DNA of 64,000 bases from positions 124,001-188,000 of the forward strand of contig BTVR01000002.1 in NCBI GenBank assembly GCA_045864775.1. The letters run 5' to 3'. The stretch comes from Macondimonas sp045864775 (GTDB lineage Bacteria; Pseudomonadota; Gammaproteobacteria; UBA5335). How positions within the stretch are numbered: the first letter of the stretch is position 1; each line of letters opens with the position of its first letter. Below the pieces are notes generated by a model. It saw only the letters and a list, made by a program, of their open reading frames with translations. It searched no databases and had not been told where the DNA came from. This document shows, piece by piece, positions 8,828-17,456 of this stretch. Made by a program: the position numbers and the translations under genes.

Positions 8828-11053
8828 ATGGATGATCGGACCGACCCGCCGGCTGACCTCGTCTGGCAAATCGTCCTGCTGGGCGGGTTGGATCGCGTGC
8901 TCGACTACCTTCCGCCGGCGGACTGGCGCGGTCCGGCGCCGCTGCACTGCCGCGTCCAGGTGCCGCTGGGCCGGCGGGAGGTCGCCGGTTGGGTCATCGG
9001 TGCGTCCACCCGAACGGACGTCTTACCGGGACAACTGCGCCGTTGCGTTCGTGTGATCGATCCGGCTCCGCTGCTCGACGCGCAGACGCTGGCCCTGATC
9101 CGATGGACCGCGCATTACTACCATCATCCGCTCGGGCGTGTCCTCGCCACGGCGCTGCCGGCGCTGCTGCGCCAGGGGGCGCCCGCCGTTGCACCCCATG
9201 TCGCCTGCTGGCGCCTCACCGACATCGCGCGCGGCCTGGATCCCGAGCGGGTCGTGGGGGCGCGGCTGAGGGCACTGCTGGCGATGCTGGGTGGCCATCC
9301 CCTGGGTCTGTCCGAGCCACAGTTGCTGGCGGTACCCGCGATCGGGCGTGAGGTGCTGCGACGCGCGGCGGCGCGTGGCTGGATCGAGCCAGCCGCTGCG
9401 CCGCCGGCGCCCGCCGTCGATCCCGTTTTCGGGGAGTCGCCGCACGTCCTCAACGCCGACCAGCAGGCGGCGGTCGCGGCCGTTCGGGCGGCGCAGGGCT
9501 ATGCGCCGGTGGTGCTCGAAGGGGTCACGGGCAGCGGCAAGACCGAGGTCTATCTGCAGGTACTGGAACCGGTGCTGAAGTCGGGTCGACAGGCGCTCTT
9601 GCTCGCGCCCGAGATCGGGCTGATCCCGCAACTCAAGCGCCGCGTGCAGGCCCGCTTCAGCAGTCCGCTGGCCTTGCTGCATTCGGGGATGACCGAGCGG
9701 GCACGACTGCAGAGCTGGCTGGCGGCGCGCGACGGCCATGCGCGTCTGGTGTTGGGCACGAGATCGGCCGTGTTCGCGCCGTTGCCGGCACTGGGCCTGA
9801 TCATCGTCGATGAGGAGCACGACGGTGCGTACAAGCAGGAGGAGGGGCTGCGTTATTCGGCGCGCGACCTGGCCCTGTGGCGAGCACGCCAGTCAGGCGT
9901 GCCCATCGTGCTGGGATCGGCCACCCCCTCGCTGGAATCGTTCCATCGCGCCGAGCGGGGCGACTACCGATTGCTGCGTCTGCCGCTGCGCGCCGGCAGT
10001 GGCCAGGAGCCGGCCATCGAACTCATCGACATGCGGCCCCATGTAGCCCCGGATGGGCTTTCACCGCCTTTGCTGCAGGCCATCACGCGCGAGCTGGCGC
10101 GGGGGGGGCAGGCCATGCTGTTCCAGAACCGGCGCGGCTATGCGCCGATGGTGCGTTGCCGGGCATGCGGCTGGATCGCCGGGTGCACGCATTGCGATGC
10201 GCGCCTGACGCTGCATCGGGAGCCGGGCCGGCGGGATGTGCTGATCTGCCACCATTGCGGCGCGCGCCGCCTGCGCCCCGCGCAGTGCCCGGACTGCGGG
10301 ACGCCTGACCCGGACGTCATCGGCATGGGCACGGCGCGTGTCGAGGAGGCCTTGCAACGCCATTTTCCAGACGCGTCTCTGGCGCGCATCGACCGCGACA
10401 GCACGCGTCGTCAAGGCAGCCTCGAGCGCCTGCTGGACGCAGCGGTCGATGGCCGCGTGAATCTCCTGGTCGGTACCCAGATGCTCGCCAAGGGTCATCA
10501 TTTGCCGCATCTCGGCCTCGTCGCCGTACTGGACGTGGATCAAGGGCTGTACAGTCCGGATTTCCGGGCCAGTGAGCGCATGGGACAGCTGGTGGTTCAG
10601 GTCGCGGGCCGCTCGGGTCGTGAGCTGCGGGCGGGCACGACGCTGATCCAGACGCACCGGCCCGATCATCCATGGCTGCGCCAGTTGCTGACCGCGGGCT
10701 ACGCCGCTTTTGCCAGCAGCCTGCTCATCGAGCGGCGGGAGGCGCAGTGGCCGCCGTTCACGCGTCTCGCGCTGCTGCGCGCGCAATCGGCCCGGCCGGA
10801 GCCGGCGCTCGCCTTTCTGGACGCTGCCGGGCGCTGCCTGCCGCCGCCGGCCGGCATGCAGGTGCTGGGCCCCGTGCCCGCGCCGATGGCCCGCCGCGCT
10901 GGCGCGCATCGCGCCCAGCTCCTGTTCGTCGCGCCCTCGGCAGCCCCCCTGCATCATCATCTCGACCAGCTCCTGCCGCGACTGCCGGCCCTGCCCGAAG
11001 GCAAAGGCGGGGTGCGCTGGTCGCTCGACGTCGATCCTCAGGACCTGTTTTAG
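8828..11053 (+). CDS. priA: Primosomal protein N' / replication restart helicase PriA
   Basis: A 741-residue superfamily 2 helicase that loads the replisome at stalled forks. Parts in order: an N-terminal 3'-DNA-end-binding domain (about 1-110), a winged-helix region, Walker A GVTGSGKTEVYLQ (about residue 236), Walker B variant DEEHDGAYKQEEG (about 328), motif III GSATPSLES, a zinc-binding insert with eight cysteines (CRACGWIAGCTHC then CHHCGARRLRPAQCPDCG, about 443-495), and C-terminal helicase motifs GTQMLAKGHH and QVAGRSGR. All key residues are present. It follows the pnt terminator, so it needs its own promoter in the DnaA-box leader. Confidence 0.96.
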   Translation: MDDRTDPPADLVWQIVLLGGLDRVLDYLPPADWRGPAPLHCRVQVPLGRREVAGWVIGASTRTDVLPGQLRRCVRVIDPAPLLDAQTLALIRWTAHYYHHPLGRVLATALPALLRQGAPAVAPHVACWRLTDIARGLDPERVVGARLRALLAMLGGHPLGLSEPQLLAVPAIGREVLRRAAARGWIEPAAAPPAPAVDPVFGESPHVLNADQQAAVAAVRAAQGYAPVVLEGVTGSGKTEVYLQVLEPVLKSGRQALLLAPEIGLIPQLKRRVQARFSSPLALLHSGMTERARLQSWLAARDGHARLVLGTRSAVFAPLPALGLIIVDEEHDGAYKQEEGLRYSARDLALWRARQSGVPIVLGSATPSLESFHRAERGDYRLLRLPLRAGSGQEPAIELIDMRPHVAPDGLSPPLLQAITRELARGGQAMLFQNRRGYAPMVRCRACGWIAGCTHCDARLTLHREPGRRDVLICHHCGARRLRPAQCPDCGTPDPDVIGMGTARVEEALQRHFPDASLARIDRDSTRRQGSLERLLDAAVDGRVNLLVGTQMLAKGHHLPHLGLVAVLDVDQGLYSPDFRASERMGQLVVQVAGRSGRELRAGTTLIQTHRPDHPWLRQLLTAGYAAFASSLLIERREAQWPPFTRLALLRAQSARPEPALAFLDAAGRCLPPPAGMQVLGPVPAPMARRAGAHRAQLLFVAPSAAPLHHHLDQLLPRLPALPEGKGGVRWSLDVDPQDLF

Positions 11054-11151
11054 CGGCGCACGTGCGATTCAAGCTCCCCGCCCGCAAGGCCGACTAATAG
11101 ACCAGGTCCCCGCCATGGGGTCGGGTCACGGTCTGAGGAAAGGGGAAACGC

Positions 11152-11868
11152 ATGCACCAGGATACACATCGATTTCGCCCACGTGCCGGCGGCGTCGCCC
11201 GGCTCGGGGTCGCTGGCCGCACGGAATGGAGCCGCTGGCTATGGCTCGGAGGACTCGGCGCCGGCGTGGCGGCCCTCGCGTTGGCGCCCATTGCGGAGGC
11301 CGAGGACCGGTTCGATGCCGATGGCCAGCAGCGCTGGGTGGCCGCCTTCGAAATACCCTTCGATGGCCCCGACGGGCTGGACACGCCGCGCCTGCATGTG
11401 GCGCTCGAGAATCAGCGCGCCTTGGAAAATGGAGCCCACGTCGCCAGTGTGGGCTATCAATGGGTGCTCGGTGAGGGACTCCGCGATCAGCGCCAAACCG
11501 GCTTCTACAGCGGCAACAGCTTTGCCTACATAGACAGCGCTTATGGACAGGAAGCCGACGCCGCGCTGTTCTATCGCAGCGACAAAACTGTGTTCAACGA
11601 CCAGACGCTGGATGAATACAGCCACTTGTCCAATGGCGCCAAGGGCGTGCTGGTCCTGGGCGCGCTCGTCGGTGTGGTACTCGCCGTCTCCAACGGCTCC
11701 AGCAGCGACGGCCCGTCGGAGCCGGAGACCGAACCCGAACCACAACCCAACCCCGAGCCCACGCCAGGGCAGGCCGCGGCGGGGGTCGTCGGCCAGGCCT
11801 TGTCGCCCGGCAGCATTGCCGGCTTCTTCAACGCCGTGTTGGGCGGGGGAGGAACGGCCAGTCCCTGA
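11152..11868 (+). CDS. Uncharacterised exported protein with Pro/Glu repeat tail
   Basis: A 238-residue protein I do not recognise. The N-terminus is basic and then hydrophobic (about residues 28-49, ending APIAEAED), consistent with an export signal with a long n-region. The middle has a beta-rich look with YQWVLGEGL, GFYSGNSFAYIDSAYG and LFYRSDKTVF. A second hydrophobic stretch follows (VLVLGALVGVVLAVS, about 167-181), then an acidic Pro-rich repeat SEPETEPEPQPNPEPTPG and a Gly-rich C-terminus. A good ribosome site (AAAGGGGAAA) precedes the ATG. It may span or face the periplasm. It is convergent with prpD across a GC-rich hairpin. Confidence 0.7.
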   Translation: MHQDTHRFRPRAGGVARLGVAGRTEWSRWLWLGGLGAGVAALALAPIAEAEDRFDADGQQRWVAAFEIPFDGPDGLDTPRLHVALENQRALENGAHVASVGYQWVLGEGLRDQRQTGFYSGNSFAYIDSAYGQEADAALFYRSDKTVFNDQTLDEYSHLSNGAKGVLVLGALVGVVLAVSNGSSSDGPSEPETEPEPQPNPEPTPGQAAAGVVGQALSPGSIAGFFNAVLGGGGTASP

Positions 11869-11880
11869 TCGGCGCGAGGT

Positions 11881-11912
11881 GCCGGAAGCGGCGCAGGTGG
11901 CCCGCTTCCGGC
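11881..11912. terminator. GC-rich hairpin between convergent genes
   Basis: A perfect 11-bp inverted repeat (GCCGGAAGCGG at 11881-11891 with CCGCTTCCGGC at 11902-11912) lies 12 bp after one gene and 6 bp before the end of prpD. There is no T-run, so it is a weak or bidirectional terminator candidate. Confidence 0.5.
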
Positions 11913-11918
11913 GGGCCG

Positions 11919-13367
11919 TTACAGCGCAAACAGATCCATGAAGGCGGGAACCGGGGTCTGTTCCAGGGTCTTCTGCGAGCTGCAGATCGCCTCGATCTGC
12001 CGGGCACGCTTGGCCGACAGACGGGTAGCCAGATTGCGTTCGAACTTTTCCACCAGCACCGGGATGCCTTCCTTGCGCCGCCGGCGATGGCCGATGGGAT
12101 ACTCCACCACGACGTTCTCCGTCTTGGTGCCGTCGTTGAAGAACACCTGCACCGCGTTGCCGATCGAGCGCTTCTCGGGGTCGAGGTAGTCCTTGCTGAA
12201 CTGGGTGTTCTCGACCACGTCCATCTTCTTGCGCAGGGCGTCGATGCGCGGATCGCGCGCCACGGCGTCCTCGTAGTCCGCCGCCGTCAGGCGCCCGAAC
12301 ACCAGCGGCACGGCCACCATGTACTGGATGCAGTGGTCGCGGTCGGCGGGGTTGTCCAAGGGCCCGGTCTTGTCGATGATGCGCACGCCCGCTTCCTGGG
12401 TCTGGATCACGATGCGCTCGATGCGCTCGAGCTTGTCGCGCACCTGAGGATGCAGGCGCATGGCCGCTTCCACGGCGGTCTGGGCATGGAACTCGGCCGG
12501 GAAGGAAATCTTGAACAGCACGTTTTCCATGACGTAGCTGCCGAACGGCTGGCTGTAGCTGAGCGGATTGCCCTTGAACAGCACATCCTGGAAGCCCCAG
12601 GTCTTGGCCGTGAGCGCCGAGGGATAGCCCATCTCGCCGGTTGCCGCCGTCAGCGCCAGCCGCACACCGCGGGCGGTGGCATCCCCGGCGGCCCAGCTCT
12701 TGCGCGAGCCGGTGTTGGGCGCGTGGCGATAGGTGCGCAGCGCCGACCCGTCGATCCAGGCGTGTGAAATGGCGTTGATGACCTCATCGCGCTCCAGGCC
12801 GAGCATCTGGGCCGCCACGGCCGTGGTCGCGATGCGCACCAGCATGACGTGGTCGAGCCCGACGCGGTTGAAGCTGTTCTCCAGCGCGGTCACGCCCTGG
12901 ATCTCGTGCGCCTTGATCATGGCGATCAGCACGTCGCGCATCAGCAGCGGCTCACCGCCACGGGCGATGTTGCGGCGGCTGAGGTAGTCGGCCAGCGCCA
13001 GGATGCCGCCCAGATTGTCGGAAGGGTGGCCCCATTCGGCGGCGAGCCAGGTGTCGTTGTAGTCCAGCCAGCGAATCATGCAGCCGATGTTGAACGCGGC
13101 CTGCACCGGATCGAGTTCGTAGGACGTCCCCGGCACCCGCGCGCCGCCGGGCATGACCGCGCCGGGCACCACCGGCCCCATGAGCTTGGTGCAGGCCGGG
13201 AACGACAGCGCCAGCAGGCCGCAACCCAAGGTGTCCATGAGGCAGTAGCGGGCCGTCTGCATGGCCTCCTTGCTCTTCTCGACCTTGGCGTCGAGCACAT
13301 AGTCGGCCATGTCGACCAGAATCTGATCCGGCTTGGGGCGCTTGGCGGAGCGGATGTCGTGAGCCAT
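11919..13367 (-). CDS. prpD: 2-methylcitrate dehydratase
   Basis: A 482-residue MmgE/PrpD-family protein, which dehydrates 2-methylcitrate in propionyl-CoA breakdown. Diagnostic blocks are MDTLGCGLLAL, CMIRWLDYNDTWLAAEWGHP, SHAWIDGSALRTYRHAPNTGSRKSWAAGDATARGV (segments of the active-site region) and ISFPAEFHAQTAVEAA. I chose the ATG at 13367 (MAHDIRSAKRPKPDQI), preceded by AAGGAC; the open frame continues upstream but without family similarity. It is the third gene of prpB-prpC-prpD. No acnD/prpF pair is seen, so PrpD itself is presumed to do the dehydration. Confidence 0.95.
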   Translation of the reverse strand: MAHDIRSAKRPKPDQILVDMADYVLDAKVEKSKEAMQTARYCLMDTLGCGLLALSFPACTKLMGPVVPGAVMPGGARVPGTSYELDPVQAAFNIGCMIRWLDYNDTWLAAEWGHPSDNLGGILALADYLSRRNIARGGEPLLMRDVLIAMIKAHEIQGVTALENSFNRVGLDHVMLVRIATTAVAAQMLGLERDEVINAISHAWIDGSALRTYRHAPNTGSRKSWAAGDATARGVRLALTAATGEMGYPSALTAKTWGFQDVLFKGNPLSYSQPFGSYVMENVLFKISFPAEFHAQTAVEAAMRLHPQVRDKLERIERIVIQTQEAGVRIIDKTGPLDNPADRDHCIQYMVAVPLVFGRLTAADYEDAVARDPRIDALRKKMDVVENTQFSKDYLDPEKRSIGNAVQVFFNDGTKTENVVVEYPIGHRRRRKEGIPVLVEKFERNLATRLSAKRARQIEAICSSQKTLEQTPVPAFMDLFAL

Positions 13368-13444
13368 GGAAAAGTCCTTATTTGGGCATATTGAGGATCG
13401 CCGGCCGTCGATGGGACGACCGGCGCGGTAACGCAAGCCGGGAA

Positions 13445-14578
13445 TCAGCCGCGCGCGGCGATGGGCTGGTAAGCGCGCAAGGCCGGGCCCACATAATCCG
13501 CGCTGGGGCGGATGATGCGGTTGTTCGCCCGCTGTTCCATGACATGCGCCGCCCAGCCGGTCAGGCGCGACATCACGAAGATGGGCGTGAACAAGGGTGT
13601 CGGAATGCCCATGAAGTGGTAGGCCGAGGCGTGATAGAAATCGGCGTTGGGAAAAAGCTTCTTCTCGCGCCACATGACCGCGTCGACCCGTTCGGAGACC
13701 GGATACAGCACCTTGTCGCCGACTTCGTCGGCAAGCCGGCGCGACCAGGCCTTGATGACTTCGTTGCGCGGATCGGAGGTGCGGTAGATGGCGTGGCCGA
13801 AGCCCATGATCTTGTCCTTGCGCGCCAGCATGCCGAGGATTGCCTGCTCGGCCTCGTCGGGGCTCTGCCAGCGCTCCAGCATGGCCATGGCCGCTTCGTT
13901 GGCGCCGCCATGCAATGGGCCGCGCAGGGAGCCGATCGCGCCGGTGATGCAGGAATGCAGGTCGGAAAGTGTGGAAGCGCAGACCCGCGCGGTGAAGGTC
14001 GAGGCGTTGAATTCGTGCTCGGCATACAGGATCAGCGAGACGTTCATCACCTGCTCATGCAGCGCGCTGGGCGTCCGGCCGTGAAGCAGTTGCAGGAAAT
14101 GCCCGCCGATGGAGTCGGCATCGCTTTGGGTGTCGATGCGCACGCCGTCGTGGGCATACCGCCACCAGTAGGTGATGATCGACGGAAAAATGGCAAGCAG
14201 GCGGTCGGCCACGTCCTGTTGCTGCGAGAAATCGGTTTCGGTTTCCAGATTGCCCAGCATGGAGCAGCCGGTGCGCATCACGTCCATGGGATGGGCGCTG
14301 GCCGGGATGCGTTCCAGCACCTCGCGCAGCGGCGCCGGCAGTTCGCGTAGGCCCTTGAGCTTGGCTTGATACGTCGACAGTTCGGCCGCCGTCGGCAACT
14401 CGCCGCCACGCAGCAACAGATAGGCGACTTCCTCGAAGCGGGCATTGGCCGCCAGATCGCGCACGTCATAACCGCAATAGGTCAGTCCCGCGCCTTCCTT
14501 GCCGACCGTACACAAGCGGGTCTCGCCGGCGACCTGGCCGCGCAGCCCGGCGCCGCCCAGTGCTTTTTTTTCTTCCAT
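13445..14578 (-). CDS. prpC: 2-methylcitrate synthase
   Basis: A 377-residue citrate-synthase-family enzyme that condenses propionyl-CoA with oxaloacetate. The N-terminus GLRGQVAGETRLCTVGKEGAGL and YCGYDVRDLA is typical of PrpC. Catalytic His residues are in GAIGSLRGPLHGGANEA and in GFGHAIYRTSDPR, and the Asp-containing helix is near the C-terminus. AAGGAGT is positioned before the ATG. It is separated from prpB by 67 bp and from prpD by 77 bp, within one leftward operon. Confidence 0.95.
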   Translation of the reverse strand: MEEKKALGGAGLRGQVAGETRLCTVGKEGAGLTYCGYDVRDLAANARFEEVAYLLLRGGELPTAAELSTYQAKLKGLRELPAPLREVLERIPASAHPMDVMRTGCSMLGNLETETDFSQQQDVADRLLAIFPSIITYWWRYAHDGVRIDTQSDADSIGGHFLQLLHGRTPSALHEQVMNVSLILYAEHEFNASTFTARVCASTLSDLHSCITGAIGSLRGPLHGGANEAAMAMLERWQSPDEAEQAILGMLARKDKIMGFGHAIYRTSDPRNEVIKAWSRRLADEVGDKVLYPVSERVDAVMWREKKLFPNADFYHASAYHFMGIPTPLFTPIFVMSRLTGWAAHVMEQRANNRIIRPSADYVGPALRAYQPIAARG

Positions 14579-14645
14579 GACAACTCCTTGGACGCAGTCC
14601 TTCGATCCGAATTTGTTATGTGGCGAGCGCCCGCGAGGGACGCCC

Positions 14646-15533
14646 TCAATCCGCGTCGTTTCCGAACAAGGCGTCGAGCTTGCGCTCGTAATCGTGGTAG
14701 CCCAGGACCTCGTAGAGCTCGGCGCGCGTCTGCATGCGCTCCAGCACGCCCTGCTGGCTGCCGTCGCGGCGAATCGCCGTGTAGACCTCGAGCGCCGCGG
14801 CGCTCATCGCCCGAAACGCCGACAAGGGATAGAGCACGAGCCCCACACCCACCCCGCGCAGTTCCTCGACCGTGAACAGCGGCGTCTTGCCGAATTCGGT
14901 GATGTTGGCCAGGACGGGCACCGGCACGGCGCGGGTGAAGGCCTGATACTCATCCAGCGTGTGCAGCGCCTCGGCGAAGATCATGTCCGCGCCGGCTGCG
15001 ACGTAGGCGCGCGCGCGCTCGATGGCGGCCGCTGCGCCCTCCGAGGCGTGGGCGTCGGTGCGGGCCATGATGACGAAATCCGGGTCGGTCCGACCGTCCA
15101 CGGCGGCCTTGATGCGGTCGACCATCTCGCCGGTCGACACCAGCGCCTTGCCGGGCCGGTGCCCGCAGCGCTTGGCGGCGACCTGATCCTCCAGATGCAT
15201 GCCGGCGGCGCCGGCGCGGATCAATTCGCGGGCGGTGCGGGCAACGGTGAAGGCATGTCCCCAGCCGGTATCGGCGTCGACCAGCAGCGGCAGGCGGGTC
15301 GCCGCCGTGATGCGGCGGACCTCCTCGCAGACCTCGGTCAGGCTGGTCATGCCCAGGTCGGGCAAACCGAACGCGGCGTTGGCGACCCCCGCGCCGGAGA
15401 GGTAGAGCGCCTGAAACCCGGCTCGCTCGGCCAGGAGCGCCGCATAGGCGTTGATGGCGCCCGCCACCTGCAAGGGCCGCTCGCGCGAGACTGCGGCGCG
15501 CAGTCTCGCGCCTGCTGAAGCCGGATCGTTCAT
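14646..15533 (-). CDS. prpB: 2-methylisocitrate lyase
   Basis: A 295-residue member of the isocitrate lyase/PEP mutase family that splits 2-methylisocitrate to pyruvate and succinate. Key segments are GAINAYAALLAERAGFQALY, LYLSGAGVANAAFGLPDLGM, the Mg-binding VDADTGWG, and the lid motif KRCGHRPGKALVS with the catalytic Cys. The C-terminus has YPLSAFRAMSAAALEVYTAI. AAGGATGAGG directly upstream supports the ATG at 15533. It is the first gene of the prp operon; a possible -10 (TATGAT read leftward) lies at 15558-15563. Confidence 0.95.
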   Translation of the reverse strand: MNDPASAGARLRAAVSRERPLQVAGAINAYAALLAERAGFQALYLSGAGVANAAFGLPDLGMTSLTEVCEEVRRITAATRLPLLVDADTGWGHAFTVARTARELIRAGAAGMHLEDQVAAKRCGHRPGKALVSTGEMVDRIKAAVDGRTDPDFVIMARTDAHASEGAAAAIERARAYVAAGADMIFAEALHTLDEYQAFTRAVPVPVLANITEFGKTPLFTVEELRGVGVGLVLYPLSAFRAMSAAALEVYTAIRRDGSQQGVLERMQTRAELYEVLGYHDYERKLDALFGNDAD

Positions 15534-15668
15534 GTCCTCATCCTTAAGGGTTGCCGAATCATAAGTAAGGCGCGTGGTGCGCCCGTACGCCATTCTAAGC
15601 GTCGGGCGCCATGGCCGACAACGAGGCTCTTCACTGACGCCGTCCGCAAGGGCCGCGACATCCGCCCA

Positions 15669-15700
15669 AAAAAAACCCCCGCACGAGGCGGGGGTTTTTC
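15669..15700 (-). terminator. Strong terminator of the secreted-protein gene
   Basis: An inverted repeat AAAAACCCCCGC (15671-15682) and GCGGGGGTTTTT (15688-15699) with a 5-base loop. Read leftward it is a GC stem followed by a T-run. It sits 21 bp after the stop of the gene at 15721-16239. Confidence 0.92.
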
Positions 15701-15720
15701 ATCCGCGGAGGCAGATCAGC

Positions 15721-16239
15721 TTAGATCACGCGCACCGGGGTGAACGAAACGTTCGGGACTGGCAGCGTCAAGCCGTTCTGGAGGATGTAGGTGGTGCCCA
15801 CGCCACCCAGGATGCCACCCAGCAGGCCGGTCTTGAACACGGCTTCCGGCAGGCTGATCAGGTCGGGGCCGATGCCGGGGATGACATCGAAGATGCCGAT
15901 GTTCAGCGCGCTGAACGGACCGAAGGTCGGGCCGAAGTTGGTCCATTCGAAGTCGATCACGGCAGGGCCAACGGAGCCGGGCAGGCCGATGTACGACGCG
16001 CCGGTGAAGCCGGGCAGACCGATCTTGGCGGCGCCCAGGGTGAAGGGCAGGCCGAACAAGGGGGCGCCCAGAGGCCCGAAATTCACGTCATAGCCAATGG
16101 TGGTCAGGTCGATGATGCCCAGCTGGCCGCTCACGTCGGACAGGGCCTGATCCTTCATTTCGTTCATCTGGGCCGAAGCCATCAGGGGCAGAGCGGCCAG
16201 AGCGACACCGGCCAGAGTCTTCTTCATGTTCGAAACCAT
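15721..16239 (-). CDS. Small secreted protein with an LSDVSGQ motif
   Basis: A 172-residue exported protein with a classical signal peptide (MVSNMKKTLAGVALAALPLMASAQ, cleavage after ASA). The mature N-terminus has MNEMKDQALSDVSGQLGI, a motif seen at the start of many exported proteins of unknown function in marine gammaproteobacteria (DUF6160-like). The rest is Gly/Pro/Phe-rich with repeated GLPG-type turns (FGLPF, IGLPGFTGASYIGLPGSVGP) and is probably beta-structured. AGGAGA at 6 bases supports the ATG at 16239 over the one at 16227. The gene stands alone between a near-consensus promoter and a strong terminator, suggesting high expression. Function unknown. Confidence 0.78.
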   Translation of the reverse strand: MVSNMKKTLAGVALAALPLMASAQMNEMKDQALSDVSGQLGIIDLTTIGYDVNFGPLGAPLFGLPFTLGAAKIGLPGFTGASYIGLPGSVGPAVIDFEWTNFGPTFGPFSALNIGIFDVIPGIGPDLISLPEAVFKTGLLGGILGGVGTTYILQNGLTLPVPNVSFTPVRVI

Positions 16240-16385
16240 TGCTGTTCTCCTGCTTGAGATTGTGATTCAAACCGTAGCTCGAGCAGCGAGGTGACATGCG
16301 ATATGTCCCACCGCCTTCGATTCCTACCCATCGACACCCCACCGGCCCACCCCGGCCTCTCCATGTCGGTGTCAAGGCAGGGCTG

Positions 16386-16415
16386 ATCATAGGCGGGCCC
16401 CGCAGGCCGTGTCAA
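16386..16415 (-). promoter_or_regulatory. Near-consensus sigma-70 promoter for the secreted-protein gene
   Basis: Read leftward, TTGACA (16410-16415) is followed by an 18-bp spacer and TATGAT (16386-16391). It would start transcription near 16379 and leave a leader of about 140 bases before the ATG at 16239. The remaining 16240-16499 region shows no gene. Confidence 0.7.
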
Positions 16416-16499
16416 CACGACTTGCGCGACATTCCTGACAAAGTTCATAAACTACAGTCAAGCAATGATCTGGCCGGCCGATAACGCGATGTTCGGTCG

Positions 16500-17423
16500 T
16501 CATTGATGCAATAACGCGGATACATGTGCGGCGACGCTTTCGGCCAGCGCCGTGAGGTGGTACCCCCCCTCCAGAGACGAGACGATCCGTGCGCCGCAGT
16601 GGCGGGCCGCAAAGCGGACGATCTCCTCGCTGATCCATGCGTAATCCCGCTCGTTGAGCATCAAATCCGCCATGGGATCCTCGTGATGGGCATCGAAGCC
16701 CGCCGAGATGAGCAACATCTGGGGCGCGAACCGTTCCAGCGCCGGAAACCACGCGGCGCCGATCGCCTCGCGAAAGTCCATGCCCCGCGTGCCGGCCGGC
16801 AGGGGGACGCTGATGATGCGCGAATGACCATGGTCGATGGGGGTGTTGGGGTAGAAGGGATACTGGAAACTCGAGCAGAACATGACGCGCGAGTCGTCGC
16901 GGAAGATGTCCTCGGTGCCATTGCCATGGTGCACGTCGAAATCGAGGATGGCGATGCGGTCCAGCCCGTAGATGTCCAGGGCGTGCGCGGCCGCGCACGC
17001 GATGTTGTTGTAGAAGCAGAACCCCATGGCGCGGTCGCGCTCGGCGTGATGTCCCGGCGGCCGCACACAACAGAAAGCGTTGTCGGCCTCGCCGCCGAGC
17101 ACCAGATCGACTGCCCGAACCGCGGCGCCGGCCGCCCGTTCCGCCGCTTCGAGGGTGAAGGGATTCATGGCCGTGTCCGGATCGACGAAGGTGTAGCCCT
17201 CGCGCGGTGCCAGCGTGGTGATCTCATCCAGATAGGCGGCGCCGTGTACCCGCAACAGATCCGCCCGATCGATGCGGGGCGCCTCATGCGCCTGGAGGCG
17301 TGCCAACAGACCGCGGGCCTGCAGGAGGCGGTGAACGGCTTCGAGACGCGCGGGGCGTTCCGGATGATGGCTGCCCATGTCGTGCTTCAGGAAGACGGGG
17401 TGGGTGAGAAAGGCCGTTCTCAT
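16500..17423 (-). CDS. Histone deacetylase family (acetylpolyamine amidohydrolase-like) hydrolase
   Basis: A 307-residue zinc amidohydrolase of the HDAC/AcuC/acetoin-utilisation superfamily, closest in style to class II bacterial HDAC-like proteins. Conserved parts are MGSHHPERPARLEAV, RPPGHHAERDRAMGFCFYNN with the charge-relay His pair, the metal-binding DFDVHHGNGT, SAGFDAHHEDPMADL and the C-terminal SSLEGGYHLTAL. It deacetylates small amide substrates in the cytoplasm; the natural substrate cannot be read from sequence. It is followed 33 bp later by the tandem HCCA-isomerase-like gene in the same direction. Confidence 0.9.
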   Translation of the reverse strand: MRTAFLTHPVFLKHDMGSHHPERPARLEAVHRLLQARGLLARLQAHEAPRIDRADLLRVHGAAYLDEITTLAPREGYTFVDPDTAMNPFTLEAAERAAGAAVRAVDLVLGGEADNAFCCVRPPGHHAERDRAMGFCFYNNIACAAAHALDIYGLDRIAILDFDVHHGNGTEDIFRDDSRVMFCSSFQYPFYPNTPIDHGHSRIISVPLPAGTRGMDFREAIGAAWFPALERFAPQMLLISAGFDAHHEDPMADLMLNERDYAWISEEIVRFAARHCGARIVSSLEGGYHLTALAESVAAHVSALLHQ

Positions 17424-17456
17424 CCGCCGGCCTCCCGGGGCGCCGTGACGGGCGCC

